This document shows, piece after piece, positions 8,369 through 17,276 of a stretch of DNA of 27,323 nt; position 1 is the stretch's first letter; each line of letters opens with the position of its first letter. Below the pieces are notes generated by a model, which was not told the origin of the DNA, did not search any database, and worked only from the letters and a program-made list of their open reading frames with translations. This DNA comes from Alteromonadaceae bacterium (GTDB taxonomy: Bacteria > Pseudomonadota > Gammaproteobacteria > Pseudomonadales > Oleiphilaceae). The stretch lies in assembly GCA_013393545.1 (NCBI GenBank), contig JABXHG010000123.1:1-27323 (forward strand), in the 5' to 3' direction. A program made the position numbers and the translations under genes.

Positions 8369-9495
8369 CACCCTGCCCTCCGCGCCTGGCAGCGCTGGTA
8401 AATGCCCAAATAGCCGGCCAGCATGTGTTGGCGGCTGAACCTGGCTTTAAACCGTGCTTTCGCCGCCTCGCCCAACTGCGTGCGCAGCGCCGGTGATTGC
8501 CAGAGTGCGTTCAGCGCGTTGGCAAAACCCTGCTCATCATCCGGCGCGACAACCAGGCCGGTTTTCTGCTCTTCGACAATTTCCGGGTTGCCACCCACCC
8601 GGGTCACCACCGGGGGAATGCCCAGGCACATGGCTTCCAGCAGCGTCATGGAGGTGCCTTCGGTGTGGGATGAAAGCAAAAAAACATCCATCAGAGCCAG
8701 GTGATTGACCGGCGTTTCAATGAAACCGGTAAAGCGCACCCGCCCGGCGATACCCAGCTCGCCGGCCTGTGTTTCCAGCGCTTGCCGCTCCGGCCCGTCA
8801 CCCACCATCAAAAGCAAGGCCCGGGGGCAGGCTTTGGCAAAGCTTGCGAAGGCCCGGAGCATCATCCGCTGGTTTTTTACCGGGTCCAGCCGCGACACCG
8901 TCCCCACCACGAAATCGTCATGGGAAATAGCGAGGGATCGGCGTACTTCATTCAGAGCATCCGGGTCTGGCTTCAGCGGCACGATTCCGTTATAAATCAC
9001 CTTGATATGCCGCGCCGGCAAAAATTCATAGCGCGCCAGTGCCTGGCGGGTGGCCTCGGAGATGGCCACCATGGCTTTGGTGGACCGGGCCATCAGCTGA
9101 TTCACCAGCAGGGCCTTGTAACGATAACGGTCCGGGTAGAAACGTCCGTGTTCGGTGAACACCACCCGCACGCCGGTACCCAACGCGGCAAACCAACCAT
9201 AGGCCCAGGGCGTGTATTGGTGGCAGTGCACCACATCGAAATCACCGGTCTTCAGTGTCTCCCGCAGCCGGCGGATCAGGGCCCGGTCAAAACCCGGCTG
9301 GCGCGGCAACGGAATCACCCGTACACCCAAAGCCCGCAGCTGCTCGCCCAGCGCCCCTATTTCACCATCTATACAGGCGATGGCCTGCTGCACTTCGGCC
9401 GGGTCCAGCCCCATTACCAGCTGTCGGATCACCTGTTCGGTGCCACCAATACCCATGTTAAACGTGACGTGAAGCACGCGAATCGGCCGGCTCAT
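8368..9495 (-). CDS. GT4 glycosyltransferase
   Basis: This 375-residue GT-B fold family 4 glycosyltransferase starts PIRVLHVTFNMGIGGTEQV, with the glycine-rich loop after the first strand. The EX7E nucleotide-sugar motif is present (Glu279 and Glu287 in EGTSMTLLE), followed by GIPPVVTRVGGNPEIV. It resembles sugar transferases found in exosortase-A-type EPS loci (TIGR03088-like), which is family knowledge and was not tested here. I start at ATG 9495, which overlaps the amidotransferase stop by four bases (ATGA) and has GGAGGGG seven bases upstream. An upstream in-frame Met would reach far into the previous gene. It likely adds one sugar of the repeat unit at the cytosolic face. Confidence 0.9.
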   Translation of the reverse strand: MSRPIRVLHVTFNMGIGGTEQVIRQLVMGLDPAEVQQAIACIDGEIGALGEQLRALGVRVIPLPRQPGFDRALIRRLRETLKTGDFDVVHCHQYTPWAYGWFAALGTGVRVVFTEHGRFYPDRYRYKALLVNQLMARSTKAMVAISEATRQALARYEFLPARHIKVIYNGIVPLKPDPDALNEVRRSLAISHDDFVVGTVSRLDPVKNQRMMLRAFASFAKACPRALLLMVGDGPERQALETQAGELGIAGRVRFTGFIETPVNHLALMDVFLLSSHTEGTSMTLLEAMCLGIPPVVTRVGGNPEIVEEQKTGLVVAPDDEQGFANALNALWQSPALRTQLGEAAKARFKARFSRQHMLAGYLGIYQRCQARRAG

Positions 9496-11390
9496 GACAA
9501 TTCCCCTCCGTAGTGCTGCCACCACAGCGCAAAGGCCACCATGCCCCACAGTTCCTGGGTGTAACGGTTATTGCCCGCCTTGTGCGCCTGCCAGAGTTTT
9601 TGCACCTCTGCCATGTCAAAACAACGCGCCAGCGCCCCTTCCCTGTCGGTTAACACCTGATCCGCCAGTGGATAGATCTCGTGGCGAAGCCAGTCCGCCA
9701 TGGGTACCGAAAAGCCCATCTTCCTGCGGTACAGAATGTCGTCCGGCAACAGGGAGCGGAACGTGTCCTTGAGTACGAACTTTTTCTCGGCACCCCTGAG
9801 TTTGAGCTCGGCCGGAATGGCTGCGGCGTATTCCACCACCCGGTAATCCAGCAGTGGTGCCCTTGCCTCCAGCGAATTGGCCATGCTCATGCGGTCCACC
9901 TTCACCAGAATGTCGCCGGGCAACCAGGTCTTGATATCGGTGTAAAGAATCCGGGAAAGATGGTCCTGCGCCGGTGCGTTTCGATAATGCGCCCGGGTGA
10001 GGTCCGCCGGATCGTAGCCCGCCGTCAGCCTGCGAAACTCCGGGCTCACCAGTTGTTGCCACAGTTCTGGCCGGAAAAAACAGTTGCTGCGAAAAAAGGC
10101 CGTATCCGGATCAAGCGCCAGCGTGGATAACAGACTCTGCGCCTTGCCGGCAGCTCCGAGCGGCAGTCTGCCAGCCATGGCGGCGAGGCCCGGAAACAGT
10201 GAACGGCGCAAGCCGCCGGGAAAATAACCGCGCAGACGGTTCTCCACCGCGTCCAGATAATATTTCTGGTAACCGGCAAAGTTTTCGTCGCCGCCGTCAC
10301 CGGCCAGTGCCACGGTTACTTTCTGGCGAGCGAGGCGAGAGACAAACCAGGTGGGGATGAACGAGGCATCGGCAAACGGTTCGTCAAAATACCGGGCAAT
10401 GCCGGACAGGTTGTCCGCCACGTTTTCCCGCACCGTGAATTCGTGATGGTCCGTGCCGAACAACTCAGCCACCTGCCGGGCATAAACCACTTCGTCGTAT
10501 TTTTCCGAGTCAAAACCGATGGCACAGGTGGTCACCGGTTGGCTGGCATGCCGGGACATCAATCCCACCACGGCACTGGAGTCCACGCCGCCACTTAAAA
10601 ACGCACCCAGCGGTACATCGCTGACCATGCGCAAACGCACGGCATCGTCAATCAGTTCGTACAGCCCTTCTTCGATCTGCTCAAGACTGCGGCCGGCCAG
10701 AGGCTGGAAAGAGAGGTCCCAGTAACAGCCGGTTGTGACACCCTGGCCGTCGGTTTCCAGCCAATGACCCGGTGCCAGCTTGTGCAGGTTGCGGTAGATG
10801 GTTTTCGGATCCGGCACGTACTGGTAGGCAAAGAAATCCTGTACCGCATCCGGCCGGATCCCGGTCTTGACGAAGGGCAACGCCAGCAGCGCCTTGATTT
10901 CCGAGCCGAAGGCGAAGCAACCAAACTCCTGGTAGTAATACAGCGGCTTCTTGCCCAGCCGGTCCCGGGCCATAAACAAGGTGCCTGCCTGCTGATCCCA
11001 GATAGCCAGGGCGAACATGCCGTTCAGGCGTTCCAGACAGCCCCGGCCTTCCCGCTCATACAGCGCCAGCAACACTTCGGTGTCCGTGTGGCTGCGAAAA
11101 CGAACGCCCCGGCTTTCCAGTTCATCTCTCAGGGCGCCGAAATTGTAAATCTCGCCGTTAAACACCAGCACGTAACGGTCGGACTCTGAAACCATCGGCT
11201 GTCGCCCGGCCTCACTCAGGTCCAGGATGCTCAAACGCCGGTGGCAAAGCGCCATCTGCTCGTCCATCCAGGTACCTCCGGCATCCGGCCCCCGATGTAA
11301 CAGGGCCTGGCCCATGGCCCGCAACCAGGGCTCGTGCTGTTCACGCCCCGGGGTGTTCACACTGCGAAAGAAACCGGCCAGCCCGCACAT
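9492..11390 (-). CDS. Asparagine-synthase-type amidotransferase
   Basis: The protein is 632 residues, usual for glutamine-hydrolysing asparagine synthases. Starting at ATG 11390 gives MCGLAGFF, which exposes the catalytic N-terminal Cys of class II glutaminases after Met removal; an upstream Met at 11408 would bury it. Other glutaminase residues are HRGPD (32-36) and NGEIYN (78-83). The synthetase half has the PP-loop SGGVDSS (266-272). In EPS loci such paralogues are thought to amidate a sugar carboxylate rather than make asparagine; this follows from context and from the exosortase-A-associated amidotransferase families. The gene starts one base after the upstream GT4 stop and overlaps the next GT4 start. 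Confidence 0.92.
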   Translation of the reverse strand: MCGLAGFFRSVNTPGREQHEPWLRAMGQALLHRGPDAGGTWMDEQMALCHRRLSILDLSEAGRQPMVSESDRYVLVFNGEIYNFGALRDELESRGVRFRSHTDTEVLLALYEREGRGCLERLNGMFALAIWDQQAGTLFMARDRLGKKPLYYYQEFGCFAFGSEIKALLALPFVKTGIRPDAVQDFFAYQYVPDPKTIYRNLHKLAPGHWLETDGQGVTTGCYWDLSFQPLAGRSLEQIEEGLYELIDDAVRLRMVSDVPLGAFLSGGVDSSAVVGLMSRHASQPVTTCAIGFDSEKYDEVVYARQVAELFGTDHHEFTVRENVADNLSGIARYFDEPFADASFIPTWFVSRLARQKVTVALAGDGGDENFAGYQKYYLDAVENRLRGYFPGGLRRSLFPGLAAMAGRLPLGAAGKAQSLLSTLALDPDTAFFRSNCFFRPELWQQLVSPEFRRLTAGYDPADLTRAHYRNAPAQDHLSRILYTDIKTWLPGDILVKVDRMSMANSLEARAPLLDYRVVEYAAAIPAELKLRGAEKKFVLKDTFRSLLPDDILYRRKMGFSVPMADWLRHEIYPLADQVLTDREGALARCFDMAEVQKLWQAHKAGNNRYTQELWGMVAFALWWQHYGGELS

Positions 11391-11391
11391 A

Positions 11392-12564
11392 TCAACGAAC
11401 CTCGCCATCGACCGGGCCCGGCGACTGGACCACAGGCGTTTTGGTGTTCACCAGTTGCTGAAACAACGCCAGATACTGCCCGGCCATGCGCCGGGCGGAG
11501 TAGCGGGTTTCAATGGTTTGCCGGGCAGCCTCGGCCAGCCGGCCAGCCAGCTTCGGGTTGTCCAGCAACTGCCGGCAGCAATCAGCCAATGCCTCTCGGT
11601 CACCATGGGGCGCCAGCAGACCGTTTTCGCCATGGCTGATTAACTGATCCACGCCGGGAATATCATAGGCCGCCACGGGTACACCCAGCGCCATGGCTTC
11701 CATCAGGCATCGTGGAATGCCTTCCAGCGACGAGGTCATTACGAACAGATCAAAGCCCGCCATCAACGCCAACCGGTCAGAACGAAAGCCGGTGAACTCG
11801 ATGGCCGAAGCGCCTGGCATGGCTGCGGCCATGGCTTCCAGCTCTGCCCGCTGGCGACCATCGCCCAGCAGCTGCAGGCGCAACTGCTGGTTCTGGCTGT
11901 AAAGCTGGTCAAACACCGCCAGCAGATCCGGCAGGCCCTTGCGGGGAATCATCTGGCCAACAAAACCGATCACTTTTTCGGCTTCCGGCCTTTGCCGGGA
12001 CGGAGGCAGCGCCACTACCTCACGGTCGATTTCGTCGATATCCACGCCGTTGGCAATGAAGTGGATTTTATCGACCGGCACCCGGAACCGGCGCATGTCC
12101 CGGGCCAGCTCTTCAGACAACGGGGCCACCGCATCAAAATACCGCAGGCAATGGGTGCCCAGACGAATAAATGCCGCCAGTTTCAGCCCCACCTTGCCGG
12201 AAAAGCCATGGGGCGTGCTGACACACCGGATGCCCGCCCGGCGCGCCGCCAGCAAACCGATGATGTCGGATTTGTAGCCATGAGTATGGATGATATCAAT
12301 CTGCCGCCGACGCAGAATCCGCGCCAGCCGATGCACCACGCCCCAATCAAACCGATTGGCCATGGACAGGTAGTGCACTTCACCCCGCCCCTGCGGATAA
12401 AGATCCGCCACCGTCAGATCCTGGTCGTCGCTTTCCCGGGTGACCGCCAGGTCGCACACCACCTGGCTGGCATCCAGGTGGTTGGCCAGCGCCAGCACCC
12501 AGCGCTCGGCGCCGTAAAAACCGGACGGAGTAATAAATTCCAGTACCCGTAATTTGTGTGTCAT
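11392..12564 (-). CDS. GT4 glycosyltransferase
   Basis: This 390-residue GT-B fold protein begins LRVLEFITPSGFYGAERW. It has the phosphate-binding FVGQMIPRKG near residues 201-210 and the EX7E motif at Glu281/Glu289 (EGIPRCLME), followed by GVPVAAYDIPGVDQLI. ATG 12564 has AAGGA eight bases upstream. The gene begins three bases after the polymerase stop and ends one base before the amidotransferase start. It shares the family 4 plan with the 8368-9495 protein but differs clearly in sequence, so the two probably make different linkages. The donor sugar is unknown. Confidence 0.9.
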   Translation of the reverse strand: MTHKLRVLEFITPSGFYGAERWVLALANHLDASQVVCDLAVTRESDDQDLTVADLYPQGRGEVHYLSMANRFDWGVVHRLARILRRRQIDIIHTHGYKSDIIGLLAARRAGIRCVSTPHGFSGKVGLKLAAFIRLGTHCLRYFDAVAPLSEELARDMRRFRVPVDKIHFIANGVDIDEIDREVVALPPSRQRPEAEKVIGFVGQMIPRKGLPDLLAVFDQLYSQNQQLRLQLLGDGRQRAELEAMAAAMPGASAIEFTGFRSDRLALMAGFDLFVMTSSLEGIPRCLMEAMALGVPVAAYDIPGVDQLISHGENGLLAPHGDREALADCCRQLLDNPKLAGRLAEAARQTIETRYSARRMAGQYLALFQQLVNTKTPVVQSPGPVDGEVR

Positions 12565-12567
12565 TGG

Positions 12568-13860
12568 TCACGTCCTTTTGGCCTGGTATTGCAGGTAATA
12601 GATATTGATGGCCGCCGCCAGAAACAGAATCATCCAGTACAGGATTTCCGCCCGGAAACGGTCGATAAACGTGCCCGCCGCCAGATAGCCCAGCAGCGCA
12701 CATTCCAGGGCAAGCAGTTTGAAATAGGCTTCAATATCATCCGTATCCAGCACATGGCGCTTGGCTTTGGCGGACAGTCGGTAAAGGGACAGCAGCATCA
12801 GCAAAAACACACCGAGCCCGATCCAACCCAGCTCCGCCAGCCCCTGGAACCAGGAAGAGTGCACCGCCCGCAGGCCGGGACCGCCCCGGGTCTGCTCGTC
12901 CATGTAGATGGGAGAAAGCGTCTGGTAACCGGTAATGCCCACGCCCATGGGGTGATCGTCAAGCATGTCGAACGTCACGAACCAGAAACTCATGCGGCTG
13001 GCCCCGCTGACGTTCTGGTCTTCCGATTGCAGGGTCTGCATGCGCTGCCAGAACAGATCGTCGGTCACGTACAAGGCACCACTCAGACCCACCACCATCA
13101 TCAGAACGGCTGCCGCCCGCTGGCCCTTGCGCTGGTAACGGGAAAACAGCATGAAAAACAGGAAGATCGACAGGCTGACCACAACACCCAGAAAAGAGCC
13201 CCGGCTGTTGATCAGCACCAGCCCGTTGGCAATCAGAGCCCCGCAGAACAATGCCAGCGCGCGCATTTTCCAGGAGCCCATCCAGGCGTAATACATCAGA
13301 ATGACGGCGGCCGGTACCAGCGCGGCGGCGGTGTCGTTGGCGTCTGGTGCGTCCACCATGCCGATGCCCTCCACCCGGCCTTCATCATTCCGGCCGGTGC
13401 CCCAGGCCAGGTAGCCAATGTAGGTGGCCCCCACCACATAGGCCCACAAGCAGGCATCGAGCGCGCGCGGCGAATGAATCAGCTTATAGGCAACCAGGAT
13501 GATGATCGCCAGTTTGGTGAACTCAAAGGTGAAGGTCTTGTGGGCCGGCAGGTTCACCGCGAACAGGTAGGCCAGGTAATACAGCAGCACCAGGGCGATG
13601 AGGTATTTGAACACCGGCATCTTCGACCAGGGCGCCAGTTCGCTGTGTTGCCTGTATTTCAAAAACAGCACCAACAGCATCAGCAACGAGGCGATCATGG
13701 AATAGCGCAGACCAGGAATCACGGCCGACCACCAGCGTGCATCCGGGTTCAGGAAGTACACCAGCTGGTACAACACGAAAGCCGCCGTACCGCTGTACAC
13801 CAGTGCGGCGACAATGCCTCCGAAAAACACCATCAAAAACAGCAAGGCGAACTTCGACAT
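12568..13860 (-). CDS. Wzy/O-antigen-ligase-like membrane protein
   Basis: The 430-residue inner-membrane protein has about 10-12 hydrophobic segments. It carries NSRGSFLG (218-225) and a large periplasmic loop ending in VHSSWFQGLAELGWIG with His334, both typical of the O-antigen ligase/Wzy superfamily. The layout and DANDTAAALVPAAVI near 174 recall the exosortase-A-associated O-glycosylation-ligase family (TIGR03097). In this locus the likely role is polymerising repeat units in the periplasm, although transfer to a protein or lipid acceptor cannot be excluded from the sequence. Its start overlaps the upstream stop by one base (TAATG). It is the only candidate polymerase in the window. Confidence 0.87.
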   Translation of the reverse strand: MSKFALLFLMVFFGGIVAALVYSGTAAFVLYQLVYFLNPDARWWSAVIPGLRYSMIASLLMLLVLFLKYRQHSELAPWSKMPVFKYLIALVLLYYLAYLFAVNLPAHKTFTFEFTKLAIIILVAYKLIHSPRALDACLWAYVVGATYIGYLAWGTGRNDEGRVEGIGMVDAPDANDTAAALVPAAVILMYYAWMGSWKMRALALFCGALIANGLVLINSRGSFLGVVVSLSIFLFFMLFSRYQRKGQRAAAVLMMVVGLSGALYVTDDLFWQRMQTLQSEDQNVSGASRMSFWFVTFDMLDDHPMGVGITGYQTLSPIYMDEQTRGGPGLRAVHSSWFQGLAELGWIGLGVFLLMLLSLYRLSAKAKRHVLDTDDIEAYFKLLALECALLGYLAAGTFIDRFRAEILYWMILFLAAAINIYYLQYQAKRT

Positions 13861-15038
13861 TACCCTTGCTCCCTGCCCTGCACCGGCCGGGCGCTCTGCC
13901 AGGTCACCTGGGTTTGGCCCCGAAGTGCCCGAACGATGCCGCGAACCGCATACAGGTTCACCATGACAAAATAATAGGGCATGGACACCAGAACCGGCAG
14001 CTGTCGCCGGTGCTTCATCAGGTGCCCGGCCAGCGCCAGCGCCAGAATCGCCAGCATGGCGGCGGTCAGCAGCTGAAACGTGAGATACCCGGCCAGCGCC
14101 AAAACCACACTGCCAATAGCGCCCACCAGCAAAAACAATGGAATCAACCAGCGCAGCAGCTTATGGGAAACCACCTGCCAGGCGAACAGGCCGGTTTTTC
14201 GCGGGTTCATAACGCTTTTCACCCGCATCAGCCCACGAATACTGCGATTGACAATGCGCTCCTTGCGGGCTGCTTCGCGCTGAAAGTCGCCGGCCGTTTG
14301 CTCGAAACAGCGGGCTTGTGGCTCGAACACGCCGCGATACCCCTGGGCGATGATCTGCAACGGATTAACAAAATCGTTGATGTCGGAGGCCTGCAACGGC
14401 TGCCACAGGCAAGCGCGAATCGCGTAAATGGCACCATCGCCGCCTACCACCGAGTGCAACCGGGATTCCATCTGTTTGATGACCAATTCGTAGCGCCAGT
14501 AGCGGTTTTCGTTGCTGGCGCTGGCGCCCTCACCAGCATCGGTATAGAGCGCTGCCCCGACCACATACCCCACCCGGGGATTGGCAAAGTGGCCAAGCAA
14601 CCGGCGAATGGCGTTCGGCGCGTACAGCGCGTTGGCATCGCTGAACACCACAAACTCTGAATCCACCTGCCCCATGACCAGGTTCAGCCCCATGGTTTTG
14701 CCCAGCCGGCCTTCCTGGCGAATTAGCTGCACGCCCCGGTTGGCGTATTCGCGCACGATGTCATCGGTGCCGTCGTCCGAACCGTCGGAAACCACAACAA
14801 TCGCCAGGCGCTCGCGGGGGTAATCCAGCGCCAACGCGTTATCCAGTTTCCGACGAATCACCGCCGCCTCGTTGTAGCAGGAAATCACCAGCGCCACACT
14901 GGCACTGCCGTCGGCATCCATGGCCCTAGGCCTTGCCCGCCGACGGCTCAGCAACCACAACAGCGCAGGGTAGCCGGCATACACATACACCGGGATGAAC
15001 AGACAAACGACGGTAAGAATCAGCAGGAACGTGATCAT
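13860..15038 (-). CDS. Membrane family 2 glycosyltransferase
   Basis: This 392-residue GT2 has one N-terminal membrane segment (about 3-30) and a hydrophobic C-terminal third. Its catalytic pattern follows NodC/cellulose-synthase-like enzymes: SDGSDDGT (84-91), SDAN (133-136), GGDGAIYA (199-206), a DIND acidic patch at 219-222 and QREAARKERI (253-262) in the place of the QxxRW motif. It may be a single-addition or a processive transferase. The degenerate last motif and the presence of a Wzy favour single addition, which is inference. ATG 15038 overlaps the preceding stop by four bases (ATGA). An upstream Met at 15119 would overlap that gene by 85 bases and would place extra residues before the membrane segment. 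Confidence 0.87.
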   Translation of the reverse strand: MITFLLILTVVCLFIPVYVYAGYPALLWLLSRRRARPRAMDADGSASVALVISCYNEAAVIRRKLDNALALDYPRERLAIVVVSDGSDDGTDDIVREYANRGVQLIRQEGRLGKTMGLNLVMGQVDSEFVVFSDANALYAPNAIRRLLGHFANPRVGYVVGAALYTDAGEGASASNENRYWRYELVIKQMESRLHSVVGGDGAIYAIRACLWQPLQASDINDFVNPLQIIAQGYRGVFEPQARCFEQTAGDFQREAARKERIVNRSIRGLMRVKSVMNPRKTGLFAWQVVSHKLLRWLIPLFLLVGAIGSVVLALAGYLTFQLLTAAMLAILALALAGHLMKHRRQLPVLVSMPYYFVMVNLYAVRGIVRALRGQTQVTWQSARPVQGREQG

Positions 15039-16111
15039 AGGCTGATGTGCTTCCTTACACGGGGGCCAATGCGGTTGGCGACAAATAATGGCAGGCGTTG
15101 CCAGCAGGCCTCGGCCCACTGGCGCGAACGGCCCGGGCCCGCCGTTTGCCGGTCGGCGAAGGTGCCGTCAATCAGGTAATCGCGCCAGTGCAGGGCCACA
15201 GGCTGCGCCCCCCACTGGCGTTTGAAACGGTAGGTACCCTCACCGGGCGTGGATCGGCCAAAATCAAATTCCTGGCAACCGAGTTCGGTCACGTATCTCA
15301 GCAATTGCCAGTAAAGCAGCATGTTGGGCGCCAGATGATTGAACTCGGCCAGCGTCGAAGCCCAGGGAATGCAGGCGTTACGGCCTTGAATCAGCACAAT
15401 GCCCGCCGCCACCGGCTGGTGCCCCAGGCGCACCAGCCCAACCACCATCTGTTCGCCGTAATGATTTTTCAGCGCCTCGAACCAGGCCCGGCTGTGTACC
15501 GGCGAGCCCAGCCGGTGCATGTTGGCGGCAAACACCGGGTAAAAGGCCTTGAGCGCCGTACTGCCGGTTTCCACCGTGGCAGTCAGTCCGTTTTTCTCGG
15601 CCTTGCGGATCTGGCTGCGCAACTTTGCCTTGAAACTGTGCAGCAACTCGTCGGCGCTGTCCGGCAAACGGGCCAGAAGGCTCACCTTGCCAACACTCGT
15701 ACCGGCACCGTCCACCAGCGAATCGTTTTCGCCCGCTTCGCGGCTGAACTCGCGCTCGCGCAGGGCCATGTGCTGAAGGCCGGTTCTGTCCATCAGTTCC
15801 AGCGCACCGGCCAGCAGCTCGCCTCTGGCCTGGTTAACCCCCAGCGCAGTAAGCGTTCCACCCAGATCACAAAACGGCAGAGACACCAGTTCGCCGCCCC
15901 CGGGCCGGCGCAGCTGGCACACCGGCAACACGCCGGTAAGCGCGCCCCGGCCATCCGTGGCGGTAATCAACCAACCGGCATGGCCGTAGGCCTGCTCAAC
16001 CGCTTGCAACCAGGCCGGATGGTGATAGGCACTTGCCCGGCTCTGGCTCGCGATAAAAGCCTGATAGCCAGCCAGATCCGCCTCGGCAATGCGTTCAATA
16101 CGAATGGGCAT
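15035..16111 (-). CDS. FemAB/GNAT-fold transferase (TIGR03019-like)
   Basis: This 358-residue protein is of the FemAB-like, PF13480-type acyl/aminoacyltransferase group. The halves are linked by the basic segment SFKAKLRSQIRKAEKNG, and the C-terminal half has QEFDFGRSTPGEGTYRFKRQWG. That last stretch is characteristic of the FemAB-related protein associated with exosortase-A EPS loci, named here from memory of the family. Relatives transfer amino acids or acyl groups to amino-sugar or peptidoglycan acceptors; the substrate here is unknown. The start at ATG 16111 shares one base with the previous stop (TGATG) and has GGAGG eight bases upstream. The longer reading from 16249 would overlap the neighbour by 139 bases. 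Confidence 0.85.
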   Translation of the reverse strand: MPIRIERIAEADLAGYQAFIASQSRASAYHHPAWLQAVEQAYGHAGWLITATDGRGALTGVLPVCQLRRPGGGELVSLPFCDLGGTLTALGVNQARGELLAGALELMDRTGLQHMALREREFSREAGENDSLVDGAGTSVGKVSLLARLPDSADELLHSFKAKLRSQIRKAEKNGLTATVETGSTALKAFYPVFAANMHRLGSPVHSRAWFEALKNHYGEQMVVGLVRLGHQPVAAGIVLIQGRNACIPWASTLAEFNHLAPNMLLYWQLLRYVTELGCQEFDFGRSTPGEGTYRFKRQWGAQPVALHWRDYLIDGTFADRQTAGPGRSRQWAEACWQRLPLFVANRIGPRVRKHISL

Positions 16112-17253
16112 CAGCGTAACCTCCGTTGTTCCCGCTGCCCGGCCCCGGCTTCCGGCAACAGCCGGTTGCGGGCCAGGCGCATGGCACTTTCCACCTGCAG
16201 TTTGAACCTCGGCCGCTGCAGCGAGACCTGCACCAACTCGCTGTGGCAACGGCCCAACTGAGCCTTGTAGCGTTCGTCACCGCCCATGAAATCGTAATAA
16301 TGAAAGCCATGGTGGCGATAATCCTCGATACACAAGCTGTGGCCCAACAGACCCGGTTTCAGCCGGTTATCCGGCTCGGTCTGCATGCCCCCCAGATAGA
16401 AGTACACCGTCTGGCGGTACAGCAGGTTATAGAACGAAGCAATCACCTGGTCGCCAGCCATCAGCGATACCAGATCCACCCCGCCGCTGGCCCACTGGTC
16501 GGCAACCAGGGCCCGGTGAAAACGCACAAATTCCGGGTTGGCATAACCGCTCTGGTCCGGGCCATGCCCCCAGCGGGCCAGATGCAGCGGGCCGATCTGA
16601 TCAAAAATAGCCAACGCCTGTTGCACTGACTCAGGCCGAACCAGGCGCACCTCTCCCCGTTGCTGATAGAGCCGGTGTGCACGGTTGATCTGGTAACGGG
16701 TGTTGGCGCTCAGGGTATCCAGGTATGGCTGGCCGGCCGCCCGCAACTGGTTCAGGTCAACGCCGTAACAGGGCGCCTGCCAGCGCACGTGGGCATGCAG
16801 GCCGCTGATTTGGGCAAACTGCCGGGCCTGGCGGGCATTCACCGCGCCAACCACAAATTCGTCCCAGCCCTCGCGCTGTCTGCACAGAAAATCGAGGCCG
16901 GCCCGGGCAACCGCGTCTTCATAGCCCTGTTCGGCCAGAAAACCGTTGTATTCAATCCAGATCTGGTCCTGTTGCCGGTAACCGGTCTGGTGCAGCCGCA
17001 GGCACCGTGAACGCAGCACACCGTGCCGCCGCTCATGGGTAGTGACAATCACACCCATCCCGATCACCCGTTCGCCGTCTTTCACCTGCAGCAATTCCGC
17101 CTCTGGTCGGTAGACATCGAGCCAGTGGCCCACCCACTGCCAGGACAAAAACACCGGCGCCCAGGCCCGGTTTTCCAGGGCCAGCCATTGTCCGCCAAGG
17201 GCCGGCAATGCCGGCAGGGGCTGACAGTTCACTTCCAGGTTCTGTGCACTCAT
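16111..17253 (-). CDS. GNAT-fold transferase, CelD/BioF2-like
   Basis: This 380-residue protein is a second PF13480-type acetyltransferase, distantly related to the next gene. The core has LSANTRYQINRAHRLYQQRG near 182-201, then LVSLMAGDQVIASFYNLLY, and near the end YYDFMGGDERYKAQLG, which matches the conserved FDFxxGDexYK ending of CelD-like proteins. ATG 17253 is preceded by AGGGA at seven bases; a TTG at 17280 is in frame but lacks support. It begins 23 bases after the carbamoyltransferase stop. It probably adds an acyl or aminoacyl group to a glycan sugar. Confidence 0.82.
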   Translation of the reverse strand: MSAQNLEVNCQPLPALPALGGQWLALENRAWAPVFLSWQWVGHWLDVYRPEAELLQVKDGERVIGMGVIVTTHERRHGVLRSRCLRLHQTGYRQQDQIWIEYNGFLAEQGYEDAVARAGLDFLCRQREGWDEFVVGAVNARQARQFAQISGLHAHVRWQAPCYGVDLNQLRAAGQPYLDTLSANTRYQINRAHRLYQQRGEVRLVRPESVQQALAIFDQIGPLHLARWGHGPDQSGYANPEFVRFHRALVADQWASGGVDLVSLMAGDQVIASFYNLLYRQTVYFYLGGMQTEPDNRLKPGLLGHSLCIEDYRHHGFHYYDFMGGDERYKAQLGRCHSELVQVSLQRPRFKLQVESAMRLARNRLLPEAGAGQREQRRLR

Positions 17254-17276
17254 GGCGCTATCCCTGCGTTTACCGC

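Noticed and set aside
12556..13974. Plus-strand open frame of 472 codons
   Set aside because: It is antisense to the Wzy-like membrane protein. The Gln/His-rich translation mirrors the Leu/Val-rich codons on the other strand.
15098..16261. Plus-strand open frame of 387 codons
   Set aside because: It is antisense to the FemAB-like gene, with no recognisable motif or ribosome site.
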